A stretch of 38,928 bases of DNA from Omnitrophica bacterium RIFCSPHIGHO2_02_FULL_46_20 (GTDB lineage: Bacteria; Omnitrophota; Gorgyraeia; 2-01-FULL-45-10), in assembly GCA_001804065.1 (NCBI GenBank), contig MHFG01000040.1, positions 1-38,928 on the forward strand. Reading direction: 5' to 3'. Below the pieces are notes generated by a model. It saw only the letters and a list, made by a program, of their open reading frames with translations. It made no database searches and was not told where the DNA came from. This document shows positions 31,579 through 38,928 of this stretch, piece after piece. Every line of letters starts with the position of its first letter. The first letter of the stretch is position 1. A program made the position numbers and the translations under genes.

Positions 31579-33234
31579 CTATTTAATCTTCCGCTTCTTA
31601 ACGGTATCCTTCCATAATTCCTGACTTAACTTATAGTTAGGTTTATATGCCTTACTTGCGACAGGGATATCTTTCAACTCTCTATCTCTCTTCATAAGTT
31701 TAACGGTTATGAAGAATATCAACTCTGTCTTCTCTCTCGTCTTCTCTTTTTTTGTAACCAATAACCCGACATACGGTAGATCGCCGAGCAAATCTCCGAC
31801 AAATGGAAGCTTTTTCCTGCTCTCAACTATATCCTCTCTTATTAATCCGCCTATAAATATGGTATCGCCGTCTTTTATCATGATCTTTGTATTGGCTTGA
31901 CGAGATGAAAATATGGGCGCTACTACTCCGCTGGCAGCGTCAAGCGTATCGTATCTTAAGAAATCGCTTATCTCAGGCGCCAATTCAACCACTATTTCAT
32001 CTTTCTCGTTTATATGCGGCGTCACTTTCAATTTTATACCAAGATCCTTTGCCTCATAGCCGGATATCGACATCTTCCCCGTGGTAGAGTTTCTTTCGTA
32101 CTTAGGGAGGTTTATAGTCTGCCCAACCATGATATTCGCCGGATTATTATTTAGCGTGGCTATGCGCGGATTAGAAACGACGCTGGTATCGGATCTCGAC
32201 TTTATCATCTCTAAGACTGCTTTAAACTGCGAAAAGTCAAGCGTTCCAAATGTAAAAGTGGACTTAAATATATCTTGAGCAAAATCGACATAGGGGAAGG
32301 CCTTGCTTCCGTCAGCGCCCGCAGGATATCCTCCGGCAGTTGTAGAGCCTGTAGCGCCGCCAGATGTTGTAGTAGTAGTGTTTGCCCCTGTTTGCACTAA
32401 GGGATAATAGTTTTTAAGAGTCTGACTATCTGCCTTGAAATAATTAAACGGCGCCGTTATAGGCCTCTTCGCCCCGCTCGCCGCAATCTTTACGTTCCAG
32501 TCTATCCCGATCTTTTCTTTGTCACCCAAAACAGTCTCCAAAATCCTTGCCTCGATAAGGACCTGGTCAGTCTCCCTGTCCAGCCTTTCTATGATCTGCC
32601 CTACCTTATACGCGTTTGTCGGGATATCAGTTACTATAACCGTATTTGTCCTGTCGTCGAACATCACGCTGCCTCTTTCTCCGACATTGTCTTCTATCAC
32701 ACTTGCTATCTCTTTCGCTTTTCCATAGTTAATGGGGAAAGTCTGCGTTATGACCTCTTCCTGTTTCAGCTTATCCAATGTGACTACGCGGATTATATCG
32801 CCTTCTCTCTCATATGCAAAACCATAGTTTCTGACTATTATGTCGAGCGCCACTTTCCATGGCTTATCCGTTAGCTTCAGATCGATCGCGCCTTTAACGT
32901 CGGGAGAGGCTACAACGTCGATACCGGCTACTTCGGAGATATAGGCTAGGACGGTCCTGATATCCGCGTCTTTAAAGTTTACGGTTACATTGCCGGGTTT
33001 AGCCGCTTCTTCTGGAATGGCTTCAGGCTCTTTATCAGCTTCCGTTGCCTCCAATAGGCTTGCCGGAGCGTTCTCTTCCGTTTCTTTAGCCGGCGCTGGT
33101 GTCGGAACCTGTGTTTGGGCCTCGATAGGCTCAGGCGCAGCCTTTTCTTCCGCAGATAAAGCATTTACAGGCACCATTACGAAAAAAAGAAATAAAATCA
33201 ATAGTCTATAGAGAAGGGCTTTTTTATTCACCAA
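31579..33234 (-). CDS. pilQ: Type IV pilus secretin (first tandem copy)
   Basis: A 551-aa secretin with the same architecture as its downstream sister: signal peptide (LLILFLFFVMVPVNALSA), a Pro/Glu/Ala-rich linker, STN-like domain (GNVTVNFKDADIRTVLAYIS), N1 domain and secretin pore (VLIEARILE, SNPRIATLNN, DGDTIFIGGLI, LPFVGDLLGDLPYVGLL). The start overlaps pilP by 11 bases, the normal pilP-pilQ arrangement, so this is probably the ancestral copy. A Gly/Thr-rich loop lies near residues 280-300. Both copies are intact, so they may form mixed or alternative pores. Confidence 0.93.
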   Translation of the reverse strand: MVNKKALLYRLLILFLFFVMVPVNALSAEEKAAPEPIEAQTQVPTPAPAKETEENAPASLLEATEADKEPEAIPEEAAKPGNVTVNFKDADIRTVLAYISEVAGIDVVASPDVKGAIDLKLTDKPWKVALDIIVRNYGFAYEREGDIIRVVTLDKLKQEEVITQTFPINYGKAKEIASVIEDNVGERGSVMFDDRTNTVIVTDIPTNAYKVGQIIERLDRETDQVLIEARILETVLGDKEKIGIDWNVKIAASGAKRPITAPFNYFKADSQTLKNYYPLVQTGANTTTTTSGGATGSTTAGGYPAGADGSKAFPYVDFAQDIFKSTFTFGTLDFSQFKAVLEMIKSRSDTSVVSNPRIATLNNNPANIMVGQTINLPKYERNSTTGKMSISGYEAKDLGIKLKVTPHINEKDEIVVELAPEISDFLRYDTLDAASGVVAPIFSSRQANTKIMIKDGDTIFIGGLIREDIVESRKKLPFVGDLLGDLPYVGLLVTKKEKTREKTELIFFITVKLMKRDRELKDIPVASKAYKPNYKLSQELWKDTVKKRKIK

Positions 33235-33628
33235 TCCTATTTTCCTCTTCGGGTTTAGGGAGTTCCAATGTATAATCTTTCCCCTCTATTGAAAGCTGAA
33301 CTGTACTTTGTGAGATATTCTTTATGCGAAGCACGCCGAACAAATCATTATCCTTCACCATTCGGCCGTTCAGTATGGCGGCTTTCTTTCCGCCGGCGCC
33401 CATCGCTATACCCTCAAGCCTTATGTCTTCGATAGAAGTAATATCTTCTAATCCGGAAATTTTTTTTGCCTTTTCCTGCCATATTAAAGAAATGAATGGG
33501 TCGCGTTTTCCGCTAGATTCGTATTCAAACGCGACACCAGCCGGCTTCTCGCCATATGCATAAGGCGCGCTCAAGCCCTTGGCAATTAAATAGAGCGCGA
33601 TAATAATGGGTATTATTATTTTACGCAT
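33224..33628 (-). CDS. pilP: PilP-like pilus assembly lipoprotein-type protein
   Basis: A 134-aa exported protein with a signal peptide (residues 1-25), a disordered segment, SGKRDPFISLI, and a small beta domain (IEDIRLEGIAMGAGGKKAAILNGRMVKDND...). The RDPF motif and the GxAxxxGxxxAxxNG pattern match PilP, which links the PilNO inner-membrane complex to the PilQ secretin. It lacks a clear lipobox cysteine. Position between pilO and pilQ supports the call. Confidence 0.82.
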   Translation of the reverse strand: MRKIIIPIIIALYLIAKGLSAPYAYGEKPAGVAFEYESSGKRDPFISLIWQEKAKKISGLEDITSIEDIRLEGIAMGAGGKKAAILNGRMVKDNDLFGVLRIKNISQSTVQLSIEGKDYTLELPKPEEENRIGE

Positions 33629-33635
33629 ATATTTT

Positions 33636-34235
33636 TTATTTCTCCTTAAACAATATATAGGTGCATACTGTCAACTCAATGTCGTGTTGTTTCGGAGAAG
33701 TTTTATTTGACTTTATCCCTATATTAGTAACCTTCATAAACCTGTTTGAATTTTCGAGATTGCTCAAAAAACGTCCCAACTCGTGGTAGCCGGATCTTGC
33801 GGTTATGCGTATGGGTATCTCCTGATACATTTTACTTTGCCGCTGGGCGTTATTTTCCCGCGCCGCCGGCGCCGGCATTATACTAGTAATCTTTATATTC
33901 GAGGATTTAGCCATATCCGAGAGATTTTCCAGCAGATTCGGTATCTCCTGTTCTACCGGAAGCTTCTTCTCATACCATTCTACTTTTTCATTATACTCCA
34001 CGAGTTTCTTCTTCAGCCCTTCCATTTCCGCGCTCGTAGATTTTGCTGACTTTAGCTCAGCCGTTATCTTGCCTACCTTTCCTAAGAGCGTTGAAACCCT
34101 CGCGATCTGCGGCACAAATACAAAATATAAATAGAGCACAAAGGCTATTAAAAAAATAAGCCATATAGCTAATGTCTGTTTCGTCTGGATATTCTTAAAA
34201 TCTATGCTTTTAAAGTCGAGCGGGATTTTTATCAT
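33636..34235 (-). CDS. pilO: Type IV pilus inner-membrane protein PilO
   Basis: A 199-aa bitopic protein with one N-terminal transmembrane helix (LAIWLIFLIAFVLYLYFVFV), a coiled-coil region (about residues 45-95) and a ferredoxin-like periplasmic domain (IKITSIMPAP, IPIRITARSGYHELGRFLSNLENSNRFM). PilO pairs with PilN. The frame opens with TTG at 34253, but the ATG at 34235 forms a four-base ATGA overlap with the pilN stop and is preferred. Confidence 0.88.
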   Translation of the reverse strand: MIKIPLDFKSIDFKNIQTKQTLAIWLIFLIAFVLYLYFVFVPQIARVSTLLGKVGKITAELKSAKSTSAEMEGLKKKLVEYNEKVEWYEKKLPVEQEIPNLLENLSDMAKSSNIKITSIMPAPAARENNAQRQSKMYQEIPIRITARSGYHELGRFLSNLENSNRFMKVTNIGIKSNKTSPKQHDIELTVCTYILFKEK

Positions 34236-34918
34236 TTTATTTTGAATAAGCAAGTTATAGTGAATTTCATAACCTCTTGCTCGTCTACCTTCTCCCTTGT
34301 TATAGTCCCAAGCTCTATATCGCTAAAGTCCGAGTAGAACTCGCTATTTGATTTTAAACTCTTCATAAAGCGGCCTATCAATGCGGTCCCCTCCTCGCCC
34401 ATGCTTGATGCCATACCTGATATTGTAAGATATCTTAAGGCAACCTTCTCGACAAGCGGCGCAACCTCAACGCCGGGCTTTTGCTTCAATAGATTTATTT
34501 TTACAGGTCTTGATATTTCACCGAGTTTTTCGTAATAACCCAATTCGGTGAGCCAAGTGCCGGGCGTCATCGATTCGCTTAAGTCGCTAAGTTTCTTCAT
34601 CCAGCTGAGCCGCTTCACCATGAGTTCGTCTATGGCGATCACCTTTTTACTCATGTTATCAGCCTGCAATCTTAATTTTTCTGTTTCCTGCTTTCTCGGC
34701 AGGATCTCTTTGTAGTTTTTTTCTAACATACTATAATTTGTGCCGTATATAACGCCTGCTATGAATACCATTAGTTGTATCGCGAGAAGCCCGATAACGG
34801 CTATGGCGGCTATCTTAAGAAACGGAAGATTCTTCAAGCTTATCTGAGATATGGCCGTTGACGCTGCTTGGCGCTTCTTCTTTCCAAGTTCTTCCGGTAA
34901 AAGATTTATCTCTATCAT
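34232..34918 (-). CDS. pilN: Type IV pilus assembly protein PilN
   Basis: A 228-aa bitopic protein beginning with the hallmark IEINLLPEELGKKKR, the cytoplasmic peptide that docks in the PilM groove. A transmembrane helix (about residues 33-55, LKIAAIAVIGLLAIQLMVFIA), a coiled coil and a ferredoxin-like domain (TWLTELGYYEKLG...) follow. ATG 34918 starts the conserved motif and has AAAGG upstream; the frame extends three codons further to 34927. PilN links PilM to PilO. Confidence 0.9.
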   Translation of the reverse strand: MIEINLLPEELGKKKRQAASTAISQISLKNLPFLKIAAIAVIGLLAIQLMVFIAGVIYGTNYSMLEKNYKEILPRKQETEKLRLQADNMSKKVIAIDELMVKRLSWMKKLSDLSESMTPGTWLTELGYYEKLGEISRPVKINLLKQKPGVEVAPLVEKVALRYLTISGMASSMGEEGTALIGRFMKSLKSNSEFYSDFSDIELGTITREKVDEQEVMKFTITCLFKIK

Positions 34919-34954
34919 AAAACCCATACCTTTATAGGCACGATACCTTTATTT

Positions 34955-35001
34955 ATCCGCCGTAGTCTTCTTGCTATCGCATGTTGAAGACGTAGGCGGA
35001 T
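34955..35001. repeat. Imperfect hairpin between pilM and pilN
   Basis: Arms ATCCGCCGTAGTCTTC (34955-34970) and GAAGACGTAGGCGGAT (34986-35001) pair except for a three-base internal loop. The hairpin sits directly after the pilM stop. It may attenuate or stabilise the operon transcript; no T-run suggests termination. Confidence 0.45.
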
Positions 35002-36033
35002 TTATCTCAAAGCCAATCCTGCCGCTATGGCGAAAGAGCCCTTGATCTTCTCTGATATATCAGCATCTGTGTTCGGCGCGCTTTTATCCAAAAATTGTAA
35101 TGGGTCCCAAAAACACGGACTCGAATCGAAAGCATCCTTAAATAATGCCTCTAAGCCGACAAGGCCCGCGCTGCCGCCTGAGATATAAATCTTGTCGACA
35201 CTGCAGCCAGACTGGTTCTCATAGTAGCTGAATGACAGCCTCATCTCGTCTAATAGATTATTGACGACGCCCTTTGAGCAGTTTACAATATCCTGCTCTC
35301 TTTCCTTCGGACAGATTTTTATGCCCTCTGCCGATCTTGCATCGATATTTAATGCCTTTGAGATGACGCCATCAAAATCGTCGCCGCCTATTGTTATATC
35401 TCTCAAAAAGCAGAGCGTGCTATCTTTAATAATGCTTACATTGGTAAGAGTGGCGCCTATATTGATAAGCGCCGCTGCCTTATCAGTATTGGCGGAAGGA
35501 AGATTTTTCAAGAATGCGTTTGCCGCCGCGAAACCATCGACATCGATGAGGCTTACCAAAAACCCTGCCTCTTCGACGATCCGAACCCTCTCTAGCACAA
35601 AAGCCTTTCTTACCGCAACAAGAAGTATGTCCAACTTGCCTTCTTTCTCATTTTTCTTCAACACCTGATGATCAACTATGCAATCGTTAATGGGAAAAGG
35701 CACGTATTTTTCCGCTTCGAAACGCATAGCGCTCTTTAGCTCATCGTCCTTCATCTTAGGCATTGAGACGAACCTTACAATAACAGACGGCCCGGAAACG
35801 GATATGTTGACATCTTTCGTGGTAATCTTGATCTCTTCTGCCAATGACCTTATCGCTCCTATCAAAGTCTCGCGCACAGCGCTTGGCGCGTTTTTTAAAC
35901 CCATACATACTAATGATGGCTTATCGCCGAGCATAGATACCTCGAGCATCTTTATCGCGGAACTGCCGATATCGAGGCCTATTTTATTTTTCGGCTTGGC
36001 TTGAAATCTTTTCTTTATATCGAAATCTAACAT
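35002..36033 (-). CDS. pilM: Type IV pilus assembly protein PilM
   Basis: A 343-aa actin-like ATPase-fold protein that forms the cytoplasmic ring of the pilus machine. It has IGLDIGSSAIKMLEVS (phosphate-1 motif), FEAEKYVPFPINDCIVDHQVL, LIDVDGFAAANAF, ALINIGATLTNVSII (phosphate-2) and IYISGGSAGLVGLEALF (adenosine motif). Length is standard. It follows the 61-aa pilin-like gene by three bases and starts the pilMNOPQ block. Confidence 0.95.
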   Translation of the reverse strand: MLDFDIKKRFQAKPKNKIGLDIGSSAIKMLEVSMLGDKPSLVCMGLKNAPSAVRETLIGAIRSLAEEIKITTKDVNISVSGPSVIVRFVSMPKMKDDELKSAMRFEAEKYVPFPINDCIVDHQVLKKNEKEGKLDILLVAVRKAFVLERVRIVEEAGFLVSLIDVDGFAAANAFLKNLPSANTDKAAALINIGATLTNVSIIKDSTLCFLRDITIGGDDFDGVISKALNIDARSAEGIKICPKEREQDIVNCSKGVVNNLLDEMRLSFSYYENQSGCSVDKIYISGGSAGLVGLEALFKDAFDSSPCFWDPLQFLDKSAPNTDADISEKIKGSFAIAAGLALR

Positions 36034-36036
36034 TTT

Positions 36037-36222
36037 TTAAAAGCGCGCTCTAAGGTAGTTTATGCCCTTCGTCCTCTCAAGATTGGTTATGCGCACCGTC
36101 TTCTGGGAGGCCTTGGCTGATTTGAGATCATTAGGGATAGCTGCGGCGAGAATAATCGCGATTATCATAACCACGATCATCGCTTCGAATAAGGTAAACG
36201 CTCTACGGAAAATTATAACCAT
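36037..36222 (-). CDS. Short prepilin-like peptide
   Basis: A 61-aa peptide with a class III prepilin N-terminus: basic leader MVIIFRRA, then FTLFEAMIVVMIIAIILAAAIPN with Glu at position 5 of the predicted mature helix. The processing site has Ala instead of the usual Gly at -1. After the helix only about 30 polar residues follow, so no globular pilin head is present. It could be a minor pilin reduced to the helix, a truncated pilin, or an assembly peptide. It has its own promoter and precedes pilM by three bases. Confidence 0.65.
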   Translation of the reverse strand: MVIIFRRAFTLFEAMIVVMIIAIILAAAIPNDLKSAKASQKTVRITNLERTKGINYLRARF

Positions 36223-36246
36223 ACTTTAATATATATATTGCATACG

Positions 36247-36275
36247 AATTTATCATAATAATATAGCTTTGTCAA
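36247..36275 (-). promoter_or_regulatory. Promoter of the pilM operon
   Basis: The minus strand has a consensus TTGACA (36270-36275), 17 bases and TAAATT (36247-36252). Start near 36240 lies about 18 bases before the ATG of the short pilin-like gene. It follows the pilin terminator, so the assembly genes can be expressed separately from the major pilin. Confidence 0.6.
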
Positions 36276-36290
36276 GGGCAGCATCAGATT

Positions 36291-36348
36291 TAAAAACAAA
36301 ACCCCGCATATTCTTCAAATAAATTGAGCGTTGAAGAATGTGCGGGGT
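36291..36348 (-). terminator. Rho-independent terminator of the pilin gene
   Basis: 18-bp arms (36301-36318 and 36331-36348, ACCCCGCA ... TGCGGGGT) with one mismatch and a 12-base loop are followed on the minus strand by TTTTGTTTTTA. It lies 28 bases after the pilin stop and before the pilM promoter, a textbook intrinsic terminator for an abundant monocistronic message. Confidence 0.85.
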
Positions 36349-36375
36349 AAACTGCTCTTTCCAAACGTCATCAAA

Positions 36376-36708
36376 TTAAAGCGTGTGGTCCGCAACGCTA
36401 TTCGGACAAACCGGGTCCGTATCAACATCCGCAGCTACCGCATAAGCCGTGCCTTTACACTTCGGCCATGACTTTACATAGTTTGGCGTCAGGTCGCTTG
36501 TGGCTGGCGTATCGGTGCCGGCCTTATTGCCGTCCAGCGCCCAGACCTGGATCGCGCCCTGAATCTGCTTCAGGTTAGCTATACAAGCCTGCTTCTCGGC
36601 TGTCTGCCTAGCTTTGATGAAATTCGGAATGGCTATCGCCGCCAATAAACCTATAATTGCTACTACTATCATTATTTCAACGAGCGTAAAACCTTTCCGT
36701 CTTAACAT
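36376..36708 (-). CDS. Type IV major prepilin-like protein
   Basis: A 110-aa prepilin with a six-residue leader MLRRKG cut before FTLVEIMIVVAIIGLLAAIA, Glu5 present, the long N-terminal helix (IPNFIKARQTAEKQACIANLKQIQGAIQVW) and a short head with Cys residues near WPKCKG and DPVCPNS that could form a D-region disulphide. It is small for a major pilin but resembles type II/IV pseudopilins of uncultured bacteria. A very strong ribosome site (GGAGGAGGGGGG), own promoter, structured leader and terminator indicate high expression, so it is the probable major subunit. Confidence 0.88.
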   Translation of the reverse strand: MLRRKGFTLVEIMIVVAIIGLLAAIAIPNFIKARQTAEKQACIANLKQIQGAIQVWALDGNKAGTDTPATSDLTPNYVKSWPKCKGTAYAVAADVDTDPVCPNSVADHTL

Positions 36709-36837
36709 GTTAACTCACCCCCCTCCTCCGCTTCTGAATATATTTTCTTTCGGGTCCAATCTTGGAGAATATATATACAAAAAATCCCCCAAAAGACCCA
36801 TTATTGCATTCTTACTTTTTCTTCTCTTGCCTTTACA

Positions 36838-36910
36838 GGTCTTGCTGGAGATTCACACCTACCATAAGTATTTATTATGGCAATTTAATATTATTCTCCT
36901 CTCCAAGACC
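36838..36910 (-). promoter_or_regulatory. Structured 5' leader of the pilin message
   Basis: The pilin transcript should begin near 36914 and carry about 206 untranslated bases. Its first 75 bases can fold as nested stems: CAAGACC (36904-36910) with GGTCTTG (36838-36844), then TCTCC with GGAGA (36847-36851), then a hairpin CCATAA (36862-36867) / TTATGG (36875-36880). A stem at the very 5' end is typical of stabilised, abundant mRNAs; a ligand-sensing role cannot be excluded. Confidence 0.4.
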
Positions 36911-36920
36911 ACTACTATAA

Positions 36921-36949
36921 AGTGTACCCTATAAATCGGCCTTTGTCAA
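36921..36949 (-). promoter_or_regulatory. Promoter of the major pilin gene
   Basis: The minus strand has a consensus TTGACA (36944-36949), an ideal 17-base spacer and TACACT (36921-36926). It lies between the insertion sequence's left end (about 36971) and pilin, so pilin expression survives the insertion. Confidence 0.7.
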
Positions 36950-36970
36950 CCCCGCGCATAGCAAACGAAT

Positions 36971-38337
36971 TGACTCACATTAAATGTTACCGAACGTAGA
37001 TCCGGAATGCTTCGTTGACTCATAATTGATGTTACCGAATAATATAGCCCTCTAAGGGGGGTTATATCATGAGTCCCGAGGCAAGAATGGAATGCGTTGA
37101 GTCTATTTATCTACGCTATAAAAGAGCGTCTCGTAAAGAGAAGTCGCTGATACTGGATGAATTCTGCGCCACTTGCGGCTATCATCGTAAACACGCTATA
37201 CGGGTATTAAAGAACTTTAAGCGATTTACCAAGCCGAAGCCAAAGAGACGCGGAGCGCCATCAATATATAATAAGCCGTCTATCACAGAGCCACTTAAGC
37301 GTATATGGCTTGCCGCGAATCTGCCCTGCTCCAAACGGCTAAAGGTTATAATAGGCTTATGGATGCCGGGCTATGTCAAAGAATACGGTGCGTTAACGCT
37401 TGATGCCATAAAAGCTCTTTACAGAATATCGCCGCCTACCATCGATAGAATACTTAAGCCGCTGAGAGCTAAATATAGATTGAGAGGCCGGTGCACGACA
37501 AAGCCCGGAACTTTACTCCGTAAACAGATACCGATCAAGACCGATCAATGGAACGAATCCAAGCCAGGATTCGTGGAAGCCGATACTGTCGCCCACTGCG
37601 GAGATAAGATTGAGGGCGACTACGCGAATACTGTAGACCTCGTCGATATAGCCACGGGGTGGACCGAGCAAGGAGCGGCTTGGGGCAAGGGCGAGACCGG
37701 CGTATTGGCCGCTCTTAAAGACATGGAGTCGCGTATTCCCTTCCCCGTTCTTGGCTTTGACGCCGATAACGGAGGCGAGTTCATCAATCATCATCTTTGG
37801 CGCCACTTCGCCGACAGGGTTAAACCTGTCCAGTTTACACGCTCTCGTCCTTACCACAAGGACGATAATGCCCATGTCGAGCAGAAGAACTGGACTCATG
37901 TCAGGCAGTGGTTCGGATACCACAGGCTCGATAAGAAAAGGATTGTCGATATGATGAATGAGCTATATCGAAGCGAGTGGAGGCTCTATCACAACTTCTT
38001 CCAGCCTTCTACGAAACTCATCGAGAAGAAAGTTATTGCCTCAAAGACAGTCAAGCGATATGATAAGCCAAAGACGCCTTACGAGAGGGTATTAGAATCG
38101 AAGCACATCGATCCATCCGTTAAGCGGTCTCTCAAAGAACAGCTTGAAACGTTAAATCCCTTCCAATTACGGAAGGCTATTGAGGCCAAGATGAAGAAAA
38201 TATTCGACTATCTGAACCGATGAATTATCCACAGTATCAAAGTTATTCACAAAGAGAAAGAGTCGTCCAAAAAGAGAAAATTACTACTACTAAGAGTCAA
38301 CTAAGCTACGGTAACATTTAGCTATGAGTCATTAGGC
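36971..38337 (+). mobile_element. Insertion sequence within the pilus locus
   Basis: A single transposase gene is bracketed by inverted ends: TGACTCACATTAAATGTTACCG at the left (36971-36992) and the complement of TGACTCATAGCTAAATGTTACCG at the right (38309-38331). The left end holds a second, directly repeated copy (37016-37037, TGACTCATAATTGATGTTACCG). The outer right border extends at least to CATTAGG, because the solo copy at 23302-23344 shares it. No target duplication is evident. It separates pilC from the pilin gene. Confidence 0.8.
37069..38223 (+). CDS. DDE transposase with integrase core domain
   Basis: The 384-aa protein has an N-terminal helix-turn-helix region (residues about 20-55, LDEFCATCGYHRKHAIRVL), a second helical DNA-binding part and an rve-type catalytic core. 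The DDE triad is Asp172 (VEADTVAH), Asp233 (FDADNGGEFIN) and Glu271 (HVEQKNW), the last two 38 residues apart as in retroviral-type integrases. A basic C-terminal tail follows. The frame is intact, so it is probably active or recently active. AAGGGGGG lies eight bases before the ATG. I cannot assign the IS family with certainty. Confidence 0.92.
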   Translation: MSPEARMECVESIYLRYKRASRKEKSLILDEFCATCGYHRKHAIRVLKNFKRFTKPKPKRRGAPSIYNKPSITEPLKRIWLAANLPCSKRLKVIIGLWMPGYVKEYGALTLDAIKALYRISPPTIDRILKPLRAKYRLRGRCTTKPGTLLRKQIPIKTDQWNESKPGFVEADTVAHCGDKIEGDYANTVDLVDIATGWTEQGAAWGKGETGVLAALKDMESRIPFPVLGFDADNGGEFINHHLWRHFADRVKPVQFTRSRPYHKDDNAHVEQKNWTHVRQWFGYHRLDKKRIVDMMNELYRSEWRLYHNFFQPSTKLIEKKVIASKTVKRYDKPKTPYERVLESKHIDPSVKRSLKEQLETLNPFQLRKAIEAKMKKIFDYLNR

Positions 38338-38385
38338 AAAAACGTTTAAGAAGGGGCCAAGCTCAAGGCAAGCGCCAATAGCCTA

Positions 38386-38928
38386 TTACCCGCCCATCAC
38401 TGAAGTTATCTTGAATATCGGAAGGAACATACATATAACTATGGAGCCTATTACAATACCGAGAAAGGCTATTATAAGCGGTTCGATAAGGCTTGTAAGA
38501 GAGCTGACTGAGACGTCTACCTGCTCATCATAAAAATCCGCTATTTTTGAAAGCATCTTCTCAAGTTCCCCGGACTGCTCCCCTACCGAAACCATCCTGA
38601 CGACCATAGGAGGAAATAATTTTGATTTAGCGAGAGGCCCGGCAACGCTTTCCCCTTCCCGAACGCTAGCCCTGACTGTCTCAACAGCCATCTCTATGGC
38701 CTTATTGCCCGCGGTCCTGCCTACTATCTCGAGCGAGGTGAGGATCGGAACGCCGCTCTTTATGAGGGTTGATAATGTCCTGGTAAATTTACTTATCGCG
38801 ACCTTTTTAAATAAAATACCGAATATGGGCAATTTTAACAGAAATGAATCATATCGAAGCCGGCCTTTTTCGGTCTTACTATAACGTATCGCGAAAAACA
38901 TGATCACTGCAAGAGCAACTATTAAATA
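38386..38928 (-). CDS. pilC: Type IV pilus/type II secretion platform protein PilC/GspF, C-terminal part
   Basis: The frame is open to the right edge of the window, so only the 3' part is present. About 180 residues show the second half of PilC/GspF: a transmembrane segment (LIVALAVIMFFAIRY), the repeated cytoplasmic domain (RFTRT-type motif KFTRTLSTLIKSGVPILTSLEIV, FPPMVVRMVSVGEQSGELEKML) and the final membrane helices (IIAFLGIVIGSIVICMFLPIF). This inner-membrane platform drives pilus polymerisation. The apparent GTG at 38907 is internal. An insertion sequence separates it from the pilin gene. Confidence 0.92.
   Translation of the reverse strand, partial: YLIVALAVIMFFAIRYSKTEKGRLRYDSFLLKLPIFGILFKKVAISKFTRTLSTLIKSGVPILTSLEIVGRTAGNKAIEMAVETVRASVREGESVAGPLAKSKLFPPMVVRMVSVGEQSGELEKMLSKIADFYDEQVDVSVSSLTSLIEPLIIAFLGIVIGSIVICMFLPIFKITSVMGG

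Overview
The window looks like a chromosomal segment of an uncultured, didermic, type IV pilus-bearing bacterium. The gene set (GatCAB, a pilMNOPQ block with duplicated secretins, LarB/LarC, a bactofilin fused to a helix-turn-helix, a DUF5679 zinc ribbon) and the many GC-rich palindromic repeats between and inside genes suggest a candidate phylum such as Omnitrophota (OP3). That assignment is an inference from overall style, not a proof. Only two complete genes, the dihydrouridine synthase and the transposase, lie on the + strand. Everything else reads leftward in tightly packed, often overlapping operons.

Layout from left to right. (1) 0.2-2.5 kb: a YchF-like protein with a degenerate P-loop and a divergent tRNA-dihydrouridine synthase, set among inverted short repeats. 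(2) 2.5-14.4 kb, one long minus-strand operon read from the right: gatC, gatA, gatB, S41 peptidase, divergent polysaccharide deacetylase, tsaD, mgtC-like, bactofilin-HTH, membrane HTH, larB, larC, PDZ protein, HAMP protein. (3) 14.4-14.8 kb: repeat-filled gap. (4) 14.8-18.5 kb: parvulin lipoprotein, SurA-like chaperone, pdxA, ksgA. (5) 18.5-18.9 kb: second repeat-filled gap. (6) 18.9-23.3 kb: DUF5679 zinc ribbon (47 aa), rsfS, argS and a much shortened mfd. (7) 23.3-28.0 kb: rplU, rpmA, obgE, proB, proA, nadD. (8) 28.0-36.2 kb: a pilin-like peptide, pilM, pilN, pilO, pilP, two tandem secretins, a DUF2344 protein and RNase E/G. (9) 36.3-36.95 kb: major pilin unit with its own strong promoter, structured leader and terminator. 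(10) 36.97-38.34 kb: an insertion sequence. (11) The 3' part of pilC/gspF runs off the right edge.

Functional themes: translation and its quality control (GatCAB, TsaD, Dus, KsgA, RsfS, L21, L27, Obg, ArgS); envelope protein folding (two parvulins, S41 protease); pilus assembly; proline and cofactor synthesis (PLP, NAD, nickel-pincer nucleotide).

The most notable observation is that palindromic repeat units appear to be inserted in frame inside otherwise conserved enzymes (larC, proB, probably tsaD), and the same kinds of repeat fill the intergenic gaps. This resembles the behaviour of Rickettsia palindromic elements. Several universally conserved proteins also depart from consensus at key positions: the KsgA NLPY motif, the YchF P-loop, the L27 N-terminal tail, the Obg G3 motif, and an Mfd without its NER-coupling domains.
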